Source: Hyperoodon ampullatus
Lineage: Eukaryota > Chordata > Mammalia > Artiodactyla > Ziphiidae
Length of the DNA: 64,000 nt
Reading direction: 5' to 3'
Assembly: GCA_949752795.1 (NCBI GenBank)
Contig: OX457071.1
Coordinates: 25,094,800 to 25,158,799 of the forward strand
Made by a program: the position numbers and the translations under genes. Shown one piece after another: positions 35,217 through 47,381 of this stretch. Position 1 is the stretch's first letter. Each line of letters begins with the position of its first letter. Under the pieces are notes generated by a model. It saw nothing but the letters and a program-made list of their open reading frames with translations, made no database searches and was not told the origin of the DNA.

Positions 35217-37977
35217 TCAGTTTGACATGAACTCACTTTTTAGACAACTACTGCATGACTGTACCTCAGTAACTCACTTCCAAGCAACTGAGGCACTGCC
35301 AGAAATTTTCCTTCTAGATTACCTCACATTCTGATAACAGAGATGAGGTCCATTTTTAATGGCCAATAACATGTTTGGATATGGAGTTCAGTGTTAGGTA
35401 AAGAGTAACAGTAAAGAAATGCGTGGTCAAAACTCAAGCAAGAAGAAAATTTTGAAAGTGAGATTACTGTTCACCTAGGTGATGATGATGGCCATTTATA
35501 TAAATCATGCAAACTCACTGGGAAAACAATCAGGAATGTTAATGAAGTTCTAGGGTTGGTGCCTAGGGAAATAATTTGTAGATGATCTTCCTTGGGGAGA
35601 ATATGCCAATGTCATATTTTCAATATAAGTTTTGAATAAAGTTCGAGATTATAAAATGCAAGCAAGACACAGAGATTAAAATCAGACTAAATCAAATCAA
35701 AGTCTTGCATTTGGGTTTTCTGACTCTGTGCCCTTTGTTTTAGCATGGATATATCTTATGTGAGCTGAGTCGAATTTCCACACATCATCTCTGAATGACA
35801 CTTTCAAAAATCCAATACAGGACTTTGTTTTATGAGTCTTCCTTCCTCTAGCAACAACTTGTATTTGTTCATAAGTATAGATCTCTTGGTTCTGATTGAA
35901 ATAATTTTTTTAGAGTGTTGAAAGGAGAAAAATTCTGGCCTGGACCAAGTGTTTGTCTTCATGGGGCCGCCCTTTAACTGGTGTGACTAAATCAGATGAA
36001 GCAGCCTCATGCAGACACTTTGACACAAAGAATTTCCGAGCCACGTCTAATGACAGCATTTACTCTTAATATGGATGGTGTGAGAACAGAAACATAATGT
36101 TTATTAGCAGCCCTTACTAAAACAGTAGCTCAAAGAAAGAGCAAAGAAGATGAAAACGGGAAGTCCTCAGCAAAGAGCTCCCATTTTCTTGTGAAATTAA
36201 TTCACATTATTGGGTGTGCTGCCTTGAATGAATTTCCTTCCTTTTACACTCCCACTTAGCTTTCCTTTAAGTGTCAAATGAAGCGGGTGGTGGAAAATGC
36301 GGTGCACCAGTCATTTTGACATTTCTTTGCAAATTAGTCAGGCTTTGATAGTACAGGTCGGCTCTACCAAGCAGGGGGGCTTTCAGCCTTGGGAGTCTGG
36401 CAGGAGTTCAAGAGCAACGCGTTGCTTTGAACTCACTTGTTAGCCGTGCAAAATAAACACCATCCACCTTGCAGTAAAAAAGCATCAGCAGGAGAAAAAA
36501 AGAGAACATTCTAAACCCCTCCCTTGAGACTTCAAAACCCTCACTGGGGCTGCTAAATTAGGACAGGAAAAAGAAGGCTTGCTTGAGAAAAGAAAGGAGT
36601 GGGGAAAGAACTATCCTATAACAAACACACACAAAAATTACAATCACTGAGAACTAATTATGTTTTCATGATCACAAATGCTTTGAGAGTTTGAAAGCTC
36701 ACGGATGCATCCTTATGCTGCTATAAAATGTTTCCTGGCTAATTATTTGCCAGTACAACTGTTCACTTCCTGTGGTGGATTTATGCTAAATCCTGTTATT
36801 AGTCTTGCTCTGCAATTGCCATTGTCTATGACTAGAAGCAAGCCTGAAAGGCTACAGTCGGCCTTTTATTACACAACCTGTGAATGGAAATTTGACCCAA
36901 TGTCCGACCACTTCCCCCCTCTGGTTTTTATGTGAGCTCGCTGGGCCTTTCCCTATAAATCACCAGGTTCCAGTGAACTTTTACTCTTTTTTCTCTCCTT
37001 TCAACTCCTCTACTGTGTGTGTATGTGTGTGTGCACTCCCGTGCATGCGCACACTTTAAAAATAAACCACGCAATTTCTTTTTTCTCATTAACAGTCGTT
37101 AAAATCTTTTCATCATACACAGCTTCTACAGTTCTTGTTTTTAAAAAAATGAAACCAATTTTTGATGACTTGATTTAGTTCAGTGGTTGAAATTGGGAGT
37201 GGTAAAAAAATCTAAGAAAACAATAAGAAAATAATTTACATTTCGGCAAGGATATAATTTTAAATAAATATAATGTGCAAAATATCATAGTAGCTACAGT
37301 AAAAACTAGATACTTTCTGTAGACCTCCAACAAAATATTTTCTAGAATACTTGATATTTTGCTCATTTTAAGCAGATTTGGTAACAACTTCAATATAATG
37401 TTTTTCTTCAGATAAAATTAATATAAATATTGTGAATCATCTCAAAGAAATCTTTTCAAACATTGTTTGCACTATTCTAGATCTCAAAAATACAAATATA
37501 GTATTTTTGATTTGTGGTACTACTATATTCAAGAATATATTCTGTATTTAAAAGCTATTCTTACATTTAGAAATCAAATCTTAAAGATTCATGAAAGCTA
37601 TAGGTTTTTAAGAGCAAAGTAGATTATGAGAATGAAAAAAATTGGAATGTAACAAGGACTTGAGTTTTAAGTTATTTACTCAATTTTTTCAGTTTTTAAT
37701 GGTTGCATACATATCTTTATTATGCACTCTTTCTTTAAAATTGTTTAATCAAAATTGTATCCCCAAATCTTCACAGCAATAATCCTTGTGGACTTTAAAT
37801 TGTTCTCACAGATCTTTTTCTAATGTTCATGTAGACAGTTGATATTAACAACTTTGAAAATCTTATCTTAATTGCAAATACTCTTTGTTTTTAGGAATCA
37901 ATCTTGTTAGAAAATTTCATCTACAGGTACTTGGTTATATCCTCATACATTTTCTGTCCAGACTTTAAAAAAATTAT
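35217..37977. other. 2.8-kb repeat-free block, candidate conserved noncoding DNA
   Basis: I recognise no interspersed repeat here, the longest such stretch with mixed composition in the left half of the window. 35.9-37.0 kb is compositionally complex, with AT-core homeobox-like words (taattat, attaattcaca), E-box-like words and a few CpGs. A 76-codon ORF (36,705-36,935) has no signature. It could be a regulatory element or ordinary unique DNA. Only cross-species conservation can decide. Confidence 0.35.
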
Positions 37978-38390
37978 AAAGTACTGTAGGCAACCAAAAT
38001 AGATAATCAGTAGGGAGAGTTAAACAAATTATACCATATCCAAATGATGGGATACTACATACCCATTTAAAAAAAAAAAAAAGGAAGAGAGAGAAAGAAA
38101 GGGGTTGTTCCTGCATAGAAGATGGATGCATGGAAAGATGTCCATGATCATTTTTGAATGAAAAGAGTAAGTAGCAAATACTATGTATAGAATAATATCA
38201 TTAAAAAGATTCAACTGTATAAGCATATGTAAACACAGAAGAGTCGCAGAGGGTTATGCATCAGCATATGAACAGGTTGTTCCTGGGGACACAGGAAAGA
38301 AGGAAGTGGGGAGAACTTTTTCACTATTTGTCTTGTATAACTTGGGAGAATTTGCTCTTTTTCAAAAAGCACTGCTCATTTAGAAATTTT
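37978..38390 (+). repeat. Old L1 (L1ME/L1MC-like) 3' region
   Basis: 'aacaaattataccatatcca', 'atgatgggatactacatacc', 'catggaaagatgtccatgat', 'gttgttcctggggacacagg' and 'actttttcactatttgtctt' match the order of the 3' end of old L1M elements. An internal A run lies at 38,069-38,081. Confidence 0.65.
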
Positions 38391-38989
38391 TTAAAATAAT
38401 AATAATAATTATTATTAAATGTGATCTAGGCCTTTGCATCTTTGATGTGTGTCTGTGTCAGCAACTCTTTTATATCTTCAATAATATTTTAATTCTGCTT
38501 TATGAGAAATCTGTAAGGGGGTGCTTTCTGGGGGCACATCCTCTCTCTGAGGTCGTCTGTAGAAACCTGCCAACAATGGTCTGAGTCTTCCTTCACTCCA
38601 TCTTCCCCTCTAATAAAAAGTGGAAAAGGACACTGAGAGTACTGGCTGCATTCCACAGCAGCAAATAACCCTGAACTTCTGAGAGCGTGTGAGTGTCTCC
38701 TCCATACTCAGAATGGGGATCTGGAAGACGTTTGGATAAAAAAAATCTCATCACCTCACTGCCCTCAATCACACTCCATTACTTCAGAGCTTCTTTATTG
38801 TGTCCTCAACCCTCCACCTCTACACACATACACACACACACAAGCACACAAACACAAATGAAATTCCCCCTCCTTCCTCTTCCAAAGATGCAAAATCCCT
38901 GATCTGATCCCTGTGTCAAGTATGTCTGGAGAGGATGGGGCATCATCTTCTAAGAAGTCTAGGACCCTATGGCATGAATTGTTATAGGA
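38391..38989. other. Anonymous DNA with a short (CA)n
   Basis: No element was recognised in about 600 bp, apart from an imperfect (CA)n at 38,822-38,855. Confidence 0.45.
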
Positions 38990-39195
38990 AAGGACTCAGG
39001 CATTGACTCTGAATCTTGGCATTTTCTTCTTTATACAAATTTTACACATTTTAAAACGGAAACTTGCCTATACCAGGGTTCAAAGTAATTTGTGTAGTAG
39101 TACCTCTCATATAGGTTTGTGTGAAAAATAAATGCCCACCACATTACCTAGCACATGGAGCTCAATAAACGAAGAATGAAATAAATATTATTCAT
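38990..39195 (+). repeat. MIR/L2 3' end
   Basis: 'ggcattgactctgaatcttg', 'cattacctagcacatggagc' and 'tcaataaacgaagaatgaaa' match the shared MIR/L2 3' end. Confidence 0.55.
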
Positions 39196-39375
39196 TTATT
39201 TTTACAAAATGTATATAAATGGCAGCTATCACTAGTTTTTTTGCTCTAATATAGTTATACAAGTTTCCCTGGGTTCTTAGCAAACAGGTCTGAGGATCAG
39301 GAATTTTCTTTATTCTGTTTCAGGGGCCAGCCGTATTGATTATATATCAATACTATGCCTGAGGTTTGCATATTA

Positions 39376-40225
39376 CAGTAGTGCCCCCTCATCCACAGAG
39401 GATATCTTCCAAGACCCTCAGTGGATGCCTAAAACTGTGGATAGTACCAAATTCTATGTATATTATGTTTTTCCCTATACATACATATGATAAAACTTAA
39501 TTTATAAAATAGGCACAGTAAAAGATTAACAATAATAGCTAATAATAAAACAGAACAATTATAACAATAAACTGTAATAAAAGTTTTATAAATATAGTCT
39601 TTCTTTCTCTCTCAAAATATCTTACTGTACAAAGTTAATGCCTTTTCCTTCTTAATTAAGCACTCATCATGCACTGTGGCTGTAACTTATGCAGTTAGAG
39701 GAGCAAGCTGCAAAACGAGCACAAATTTCTTTTTCCTTCCTCATAATTCATGAATAGATTTGTTCTTACCATAGATCTTAGCAAACTCAGCATACAATTT
39801 TTTTTCTTTCCTTAATAAGTCAAGAACTTTCACCTTTTCACTTAAAGGAAGCACTTTATGGCTTCCCTTTGGCATATCCAAATTGCCACTGTCACTACTC
39901 TTGCCCTTTGGGGTCATTATTAAGTAAAAGAATGGTTGCTTGAACACAAGACAGTTGACAGCCGATCTGATAACTGAGCTAGATACTAAGTGACTAAAGG
40001 GGCAAGAGGATACGGGGGGGGGGCGGGGGTGCATGGGACAAAGAGGTGAGTCCCGGTGGGACAGAGCAGAACAGTGCAAGATTCATCACTTTACTCAGAA
40101 TGGTACATAATTAAAACATACAAATTATTTACTTCTGGAATTTTTTATTTAATATTTTCAGACTGTGGTTGACCTAGGGTAACAAACTGTGGGAAGCAAA
40201 ACCGCAGATAAGGGGAGTACTACTG
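39376..40225 (-). mobile_element. Tigger-type DNA transposon, both ends present
   Basis: An 850-bp element with terminal inverted repeats: cagtagtgccccctcatcca at the left and, reversed, cagtagtactccccttatct at the right. It is flanked by the TA target duplication of Tc1/mariner elements (39,374-39,375 and 40,226-40,227). It keeps only the start of a Tigger transposase, so it is internally deleted. The MER44/Tigger7 kind is likely. Confidence 0.85.
39741..39930 (-). pseudogene. Tigger transposase N-terminal fragment
   Basis: The frame that starts MTPKGKSSDSGN and continues SHKVLPLSEKVKVLDLLRKE then YAEFAKIYGKNKS is the CENP-B/Psq-like N-terminal helix-turn-helix of a Tigger transposase. About 60 residues remain of several hundred. 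The DDE catalytic domain is missing and the frame ends soon after. An in-frame upstream extension (to 40,079) is not family sequence. The fragment lies inside the transposon ends, so it is not an exapted gene on present evidence. Confidence 0.8.
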
Positions 40226-40227
40226 TA

Positions 40228-40594
40228 CCTCTATTACTATTTATAAGTAACAATGTCAATATATGCTCCTAGGGTGAATTTTTGTGTAAAGTCACATACC
40301 TGAATCCCACCAACTAAACCAGGTAGCTTCATTCCTAATGCCTTAAACCTTGGAAAGATCATAATAATCCCCAAATACGTTTGGTGGAAAATATCTTCCC
40401 TAGAATACTCCCTTGTTGACAAAATATTTTCTCTGCGGAGTGAGAATGAGTGGCAGCATGTGAACCCATTAACATCATGGTAGGAGTTAGTTCATGAGAT
40501 TAGCTAGAGTTAGGAAGTTGGAAACCAAGGAAAAAAGTAACAGGTTCTGGTGGAAGTCCATTGCTTAGTAGGTGGATTTGTAGAGCACAGAGGT
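40228..40594. other. Anonymous DNA, nothing recognised
   Basis: About 370 bp with no recognised content. Confidence 0.4.
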
Positions 40595-40805
40595 GTAACT
40601 GACAGACCTAGCTTAGAAGCTAGCTGTAACATTTTCTTGCAATATGACCTTGAGTCCCTAATTTAATCTCAGTTCCTTCTCTTGTGAAAAAAGAGCAATG
40701 ATACCTACCTAATAGTGTTACTGTGAGAATAAAATGTGAAAGGCTTTTTTTTTTAAACCACAGAAAGCATTTGATAAATATTAATCACTTTTGTTGTTCC
40801 ATTGA
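40595..40805 (+). repeat. MIR SINE relic
   Basis: 'cttgcaatatgaccttgagt', 'ccctaatttaatctcagttc' and 'gatacctacctaatagtgtt' then 'actgtgagaataaaatgtga' follow MIR. Confidence 0.7.
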
Positions 40806-40839
40806 GCTCAGTGCCTTGCTACCTACAATGGCCTACCTT

Positions 40840-41210
40840 TGTTTGAGAAGATAGGTACCAGAGAACCAATTATATTCCAGACATTATAATAAGTATAAGA
40901 ACACAATACTTATAAATGGGTGTGTGAAGGAGTGATACAATATTCCTCCTGGATATATTCTAGGAGCCTATGGTCTGGTAGGGGAACCAGATGAATAAAC
41001 ACATATTTATACATCAGTGTGATAAGACTATGGGCAAGCACATAATTTTGGGGCAGAAAGCATAGACTAAGGAAAAGATATCTAGAGGACAAGACCTTTG
41101 AAGATAAAGTACTACCTAGAAACTGAAAGGGAAAAGAGAGGGTCAGAATAGTAAATATTTTAGACGTTGTGAGCAGCGGCAAAATCAAGGATATTATGTA
41201 AGAGAGTAAA
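40840..41210 (-). repeat. L2 LINE 3' fragment
   Basis: 'ccaattatattccagacatt', 'gagcctatggtctggtaggg', 'gaaccagatgaataaacaca' and 'ggaaaagatatctagaggac' resemble the reversed L2 3' region. Confidence 0.45.
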
Positions 41211-42775
41211 AATTTCTACAAATTCTGCATCGATAAAATTTAAGATAGTAATAAAAATAAAGTAAATTTTTTGTAATACAAGTCTACAAACAAGGAGAAC
41301 ACAATTCTTTTTTGGAGGGGTTGATAACATTCACATAATTAGGGTTCAAAATTAGTTCAAAATTAGTTATCTATCATCAAGATTGATTGTAAATGTTTAT
41401 CTGATTTACAAATGATGATTTGTAAAATGTGTATGAGATTTTATATATTTCATCTTTGAAAATGTCCTTTCAGACAGATAGGTATCCATTAGCATCTGAC
41501 CTCAATTGAACATATTCATCATTTAGAAGGCATTTATAGAATTCTATTAGATTCATCTCTTGATATTGTATTTTAGCACATGATTACGTTATAGATTATT
41601 AACTTCCAGGAGAATGTTACATAGAAGCTCCTCAGTTACACATTTAAATGAATTTTGAAATGTGGAAATTTCCTTCACACTTATATCATGTTTGAAAAAT
41701 GTTACTGGAGGTCAGAAGATATATTCATGACACATTTGTGTGGAAATGGAGATCTCACTCCTTACTTTTAACCTTCGGCAGAATGGGAAGTGTATAAAGT
41801 AGCTTGACATTACTTGTGATTCAAACAATGTTAGTTTTTGTCAAAATGTCTTTATTGCAGTACAAGTTTCTCCTATAGTGTTGTTTGACCTTGTAAGTTT
41901 AGCTTGAGTTCATAAAGAAACCACATCAATTCTTCAGCAAAAGCTAATTTCCAAGACCATTCAGTATTTGAAAATAGTGGTTGAGGGTAATTCTCATTCA
42001 GAAAAATTTTAATCTTTGCCCTGAGCTAAAAAATAAAATCACAATAAAACTTTGTCACTGCTGAACCATCAAACTACTGTGCAGTAGGGCAAATCAGAAT
42101 ATTCAGCTTCTATTTCTGACAAAAACTCACGGAACTGATGTTGGTTAGCCCACAAAAGTAAATGGAGTTTTCTGTCAACATTACTGGTTCAAAACCACAC
42201 AGTAGATTAATACATTTTCTGCAGAGCCCTGCTGATGAAAAATCATGGGCTTTAAACACTTTGCATTGTCACAAACTTTCTAAATTTTTCCAACTATGCC
42301 TTTTTCTGCTCTGTTCATATTTTCACTACTATTAGTTATAACACATCTTAGCAGATTCCACTTCAGGTTGTACAGAATTAGTATTTTGTTAACACCTTTG
42401 AAAACATTCTTGCCTATAGTTTTTAAATGCAGACTATTCATAGTGGCTAATTCTTCAGTCACTTCAAACTGGGCATTGCCTGCTCACGTAAACAACAGCT
42501 GAGCATCATCTTTAACATCTGTCAATTCATCAAGAGCTGGATAAAACTATTCAAAGTCATTTGCCTTGTATTTTAATTGGCTATTGATGCTCCTCTCAAT
42601 GACCTCAATTCTTTACCCAAGAATTCTCACCAATAGGCTACTAATCTTAAGGAAATTTATTTTATCTGGACATGTTTCTTTGGTTAGTGTGTCAAATGAT
42701 TTAATTACATCACCATCAGTAAACAGATTTCTTGGAATGGCTAACAAATGTAACGTTTTTGGTTGCAGCTCATTT

Positions 42776-43089
42776 AATTTTTTAATTTTTTAAACATCTT
42801 TATTGGAGTATAATTGATTTACAATGGTGTGTTAGTTTCTGCTTTATAACAAAGTGAATCAGCTATACATTTATCCCCATATCTCCTCCCTCTTGTGTCT
42901 CTCTCCCACCCTCCCTATCCCACCCCTCTAGGTGGACATAAAGCACTGAGCTGATCTCCCTGTGCTATGCAGCTGCTTCCCACTAGCTATCTATTTTACA
43001 TTTGGTAGTATATATAAGTCCATGCCACTCTCTCACTTCATCCCAGCTTACCTTCCCCCCCCACCCATGTCCTTAAGTCCATTCTCTAC
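42776..43089 (-). mobile_element. 5'-truncated L1 (3' UTR only)
   Basis: 314 bp of L1 3' UTR (catctttattggagtataat to taagtccattctctac on the plus strand), the same type as the full-length L1's 3' UTR. A perfect 14-bp TSD, gttgcagctcattt, lies at 42,762-42,775 and 43,090-43,103. It is inserted in the Charlie relic. Confidence 0.93.
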
Positions 43090-43103
43090 GTTGCAGCTCA
43101 TTT

Positions 43104-43360
43104 TAATTCCTTATTCTTGTGGAGAAATTGTGCTAAGATGAGATGTTTTGTTTTAACTTTTCTAATTGTCCCAATCTCTGCTCTCCTGCCAGTTGGAAAT
43201 ATTGGGATGAGTGCTTGGTCTGGTAGTGTTGAAGCACATTGTATTCTGTTAGCACAGCCATGTTGTCTTTGCATAATAAACACAATGCTTTGTCATCCAA
43301 TTTCATAATAAAATAATCCAAATTTAATTGTGCCTTGTAAGTGTGACATTCAAAATCCAC
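43104..43360 (-). pseudogene. hAT-Charlie transposase N-terminal BED finger fragment
   Basis: The minus-strand frame contains ALCLLCKDNMAVLTEYNVLQ then HYQTKHSSQYFQ. This is a BED-type zinc finger with its C-x2-C and H-x4-H ligands, as found at the start of Charlie/ZBED-type transposases, followed by the usual EQRLGQLEKLKQNI helix. It is open for 75 codons and then stops. The remaining transposase downstream (to about 41,400) is in broken frames and split by L1. The finger is DNA-binding in the family, but here it is a relic. Confidence 0.8.
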
Positions 43361-43806
43361 TTTTTTATTTGCTTGTTATGATTTGATGTCACACTGGTAA
43401 TAAAATTAAAATAAAATGCAGTACATTGACACGCATGACACTTGAAATGCTATTGAGTTATAACTGTGTCACTGTTGTTTGTACTGTGCTTAGCAGCCGT
43501 GTGAAAACAATGAGTGCACCACATATAGATCCTGTTGCAACTATTCGACTGTGTCGTAACAAGAAAGCAGCCAGACAATATGGAAATTAATGAGAGTAGC
43601 TGTGTGCCAATAAAACTGCATTTATAGACATTAAAATTTGACTTTCATAAAATTTTTATCTGTCATGAAATGTTTTGGGGTTTTTTTCTGATTTTTTAAA
43701 ACCATTTAAAAATGTAAAACCCATTCTTGTTTCACAGGCTGTATAAAAACAGCTGGCAGGTTGGATTTGGTCTTCAGGCCGTATGTAGTTTGCCAATCTT
43801 CAGCCT

Positions 43807-43865
43807 AGAATAGTGCCTGGTATATAGTAAGTATTCAATCCAAATATTTGTGATTTAATGGATAG
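43807..43865 (+). repeat. MIR/L2 3' tail
   Basis: 'gaatagtgcctggtatatag' followed by 'taagtattcaatccaaatat' is the conserved MIR/L2 3' end. Confidence 0.6.
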
Positions 43866-43975
43866 TTTGCAAACTATAGTGTACTTGTGAAGCATATTCA
43901 CTTATTAAAACAGGAATTCCTGATATTAACCTTCATAATATGATTTAGTGGGTTTAGCAGTCCACAGAACTGCAT

Positions 43976-44186
43976 ATATTCTTTTTTTTTTTTTGCGGTA
44001 CGCGGGCCTCTCACTGTTGTGGCCTCTCCCGTTGCGGAGCACAGGCTCCGGATGCGCAGGCCCAGCGGCCATGGCTCACGGGCCCAGCCGCTCTGCGGCA
44101 TGTGGGATCCTCCCGGACCGGGGCACGAACCCGTGTCCCCTGCATCGGCAGGCGGACTCTCAACCACTGCGCCACCAGGGAAGCCC
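43976..44186 (-). mobile_element. CHR-type SINE, short form
   Basis: A T run, then gcggtacgcgggcctctcac, ending gccaccagggaagccc. The TSD caga(a/g)ctgcat lies at 43,965-43,975 and 44,187-44,197 with one mismatch. Confidence 0.95.
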
Positions 44187-44492
44187 CAGAGCTGCATTTT
44201 TAACAAGTACCCTTGGTCATCTGTTGCTGGCAGTCCTCAGCCCATTCATTAGAAAAACTGCTGTGTTTTTAATTTTTTAAAAACCTCTCTGATAATTTTT
44301 CCCCTTAACTGTACTTTAATTAATCCTCAAGACAAAAATTGGAGTGCCTTAGTTTTTCTTTTTTTATATTGAAAACTCCACCTTAATATTTGAATTAGTT
44401 ACCTTCTGAGCAGAGGGTATATAAATGTTATGGGATGAAATGAATGTAATTATCAGTGAGTAATGAAAAAATTTTTTAAAATATCAAGATGA

Positions 44493-44682
44493 GGGCTTCC
44501 CTGGTGGCGCAGTGGTTGGGAGTCCGCCTGCCGATGCAGGGGACGCGGGTTCGTGCCCCAGTCTGGGAGGATCCCACATGCCGCGGAGCGGCTGGGCCTG
44601 TGAGCCGTGGCCGCTGGGCCTGCGCGTCCGGAGCCTGTGCTCCGCAACGGGAGAGGCCACAACAGTGAGAGGCCTGCGTACC

Positions 44683-44725
<43 letters not shown>
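44493..44725 (+). mobile_element. CHR-type SINE, short form with pure 42-A tail
   Basis: Starts gggcttccctggtggcgcag and ends gcgtaccgc with an uninterrupted A run from 44,685 to 44,726. A perfect TSD, atcaagatga, lies at 44,483-44,492 and 44,726-44,735. The long pure tail suggests a recent insertion. Confidence 0.96.
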
Positions 44726-44729
<4 letters not shown>

Positions 44730-44735
44730 AGATGA

Positions 44736-45829
44736 AATGGCAAATTCCTTCAAACTTGATAACTCATCAGCTTCCGCTGGGCCTGGGCAGACACTTGCAA
44801 AGTTCTCACACCCAATTAAGGCTATTTACCAAACTTTATGTATTTGCTTTCTACACTACAGGTTTATGAGATGGTAAATCATTTTAGATATTGTGAGATG
44901 GATGAGTCAAATCCTATTTGCAAATCTGTTTGTTCCTCATTTCAAATTACAATGAGCTTTAAAATATGCATGTAGATAGTATGTCATACATTGGGTATGA
45001 CTTGAGAAATATCTAAAATACCACACAATTGTGGTATTTTATAAAAGTGTGTTAGATGGACAATGTCAGAAGGCTTTGTCTTCAATACACCTTAATTATC
45101 ACATATTTCATTAAGAAATGGATACTCATTTGTACCATCAGCATATGGAGAATTTAAAGATTGCTAAGAGATTGGACTTAATGCTAAAATTTTACGATTT
45201 CATTTGAATGTATTTTTCCTGAATATCTACTTGAGATGTTAAGGTCCAAACCAATGATATAGGTCAAATAATTTCCAATTATGCATATAGAAAGAATAAT
45301 ACTCATTTGTCTAAAAAATTTAAAGAAAAAAATGTAGCGATTGTATACTTCGGACTCCATTAGGTATAATGTGTCTTGTATTAGACTGAAGTAAATATGG
45401 GCGTAAGTTAGAGAATTGAAGGGAGTCCTAGAAATGGTGGTGAACAGTGCTTCAAGAAGAAAAGATCATGTCATTTACTGATTTAAAATCACCTAGCCCT
45501 AAATTTTCATACAACCAGTGAAAACAAATATAATAAAGTTTCATATGTGTCTGAATCAGACAGCAGGCTTTTACATTAATTTTCGGTGATTGATTAGAAT
45601 TAACCTCAGAAATATGTGTTGAAAATCAATGACACCATAAAAAATAATATAGATGACTCTCCAGCTTAGTGACTCCTAAACTAGAGTAGTCAGATGTAGT
45701 TTCCTGAAGACAGATAATTTATGAGAGGTAAACTTGGATGGTTATATATTATATTGAGGGTTAATGTATTGGTAGAGATTGTGAAGACCATGTATAACTC
45801 ATGTTCCCTACGACACTGACAGAATTACA
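44736..45829. other. 1.1 kb of anonymous AT-rich DNA
   Basis: No repeat, RNA gene or coding signal was recognised. Confidence 0.5.
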
Positions 45830-45975
45830 TCAGACTCTTACAACCTATCCATCAGGCAGATATTACTGGACCCATTTTAAAGAAACAGATATAAAGCTCA
45901 CAGAGGTTAGGTTATTGATTCAAGGTCACATATAAGACATAGGACTTGGATCCAAAGCTCCTCTTCCCACTATAT
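45830..45975 (-). repeat. MIR SINE relic
   Basis: 'cccattttaaagaaacagat', 'ataaagctcacagaggttag' and 'caaggtcacatataagacat' form the reverse complement of MIR. Confidence 0.7.
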
Positions 45976-46399
45976 GCTATTAAAGGTCTGCTTTCCTGAC
46001 CTTTACTTCGGATTTCTTTGTCAAATTAGGTTATTTCAGTGGATAACAAAGTTTCCATTTTATGACTTTCATGAGCCATTTTGACGTAAAATGATACATG
46101 AGTCATGCTTTACTCCCTCTCTCCCTAACTTCCCCATCCTCCTCTTCCATCCCACATATTCATTAATACATTGCATCCATAAAGGTAAAGTATTTTTTAA
46201 AAATATGAACTCCTGAGTCACTATGCCAATCAAATATAATAATTATATGTCAAGTAATGTTTCCTTTTCTCGGCGTTAGTCATAGAATAAGGTTGGTTCT
46301 GTGTGTATCGTTGGCTTTTTCATTTTGACTAAATTTATTGGTGTCTTTCAAGATGGGTGTTTTCTTTAGGTTCTATTATTGACATTAATTTCATTCTTC
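45976..46399. other. Anonymous DNA, nothing recognised
   Basis: About 420 bp with no recognised content. Confidence 0.4.
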
Positions 46400-46888
46400 A
46401 GTGTGGGAGACAGAATAAAAGTTTCCCAAAGACATCCACGTCTTAGAACCTGCAAATATCTTACCCTTATATGGCAAAAAAGACTTTGCAGATGTGATTA
46501 AATTAAGGATCTTGAGATGGGGAGACTACCCTAGATTATCCTTTTGGGCCCAATGTAATCAAAAAAGTCCTTGTAAGAGGGGAGTGGGAGGACAAAAGTC
46601 AGAGAGGAGACATGACAGTGGAAGCAGAAGTTGAAGTGATCAACTCTGCAGAGGGAAGGAAGGGTCATGAGCCTAAGAATGCAGAAGACCCCTAGAAGCT
46701 GGAAAAGCAAGGAAAATGACTCTCTCCCAGAGCCTCAGAGGAAGTGTGGCCCGGCCAACAACTTGATTTTGGCCCAGTGAAATGCGTTACAGATTTCTAA
46801 CCTCCAGAACGATAAAATGATAAATTAGTGTTGTTTTAAACCACTAAGTTTGTGGTAATTTGTTGTAGCAATAAAAGGAAGCCAATAC
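46400..46888 (+). repeat. MaLR LTR (MLT1-like), nearly complete
   Basis: 'gtgggagacagaataaaagt', 'gacatccacgtcttagaacc', 'gactttgcagatgtgattaa', 'attaaggatcttgagatggg', 'gagcctcagaggaagtgtgg' and 'gtttgtggtaatttgttgta' follow an ERVL-MaLR LTR from its start to its end. It is a solo LTR with no internal region attached. Confidence 0.75.
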
Positions 46889-47381
46889 GTTCATCATATC
46901 CTTTTACAATCAAATTGAATTGAGGGGTATTTCACTAAGATATGGTAGCTAGTATGTGGTCATCTCTAAAAAAATGATGTGTGTGTAGGAATGACCTTGA
47001 TAATTTTTTAGAGTCATATTTCAAATAGAAACTTTAACAGTATCCAACTTTTCTAATTGCCAATTCTTTGTTGCAGACTACTGGTTTGTAACTCTTCCAG
47101 ACCGTGGATGTCTTCTGCATTATATTTAAACCACCATCTTTAGAGCAGTGACTAGCAGACCCAAATTAGATATGTTTCCCATGATAACATATTCTTCCAA
47201 GATTGACAAGTACCTATGAACCAATACAAAAACCACAGTGTGTCAACTCTAATGTTTGAAATAGTCACATTCTATAGGAAAGTTATAAAGTAAATGCTGT
47301 GATTTTGCATATTTACTACTGGGAAACTTTCTTCTAATAAATCTTAAATAATTTCCCTCCCATCCATCTTCCATAGCTTTT
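46889..47381. other. Anonymous DNA, nothing recognised
   Basis: About 490 bp with no recognised content. Confidence 0.45.

Larger units (their letters stand above)
41290..43806 (-). mobile_element. hAT-Charlie DNA transposon relic, split by L1
   Basis: About 2.2 kb of element plus a 314-bp L1 insertion. The right end reads, reversed, attggcaaactacatacggc and includes the typical 'gtgccaataaaactgcattt' segment on the plus strand. Inside is a broken transposase on the minus strand with a BED finger at its start. At its far end is a hAT C-terminal stretch (FSKMKYIKSH, reversed from about 41,420-41,470). Stops and frameshifts are frequent. Exact termini and the 8-bp duplication could not be fixed by eye. 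Confidence 0.8.
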
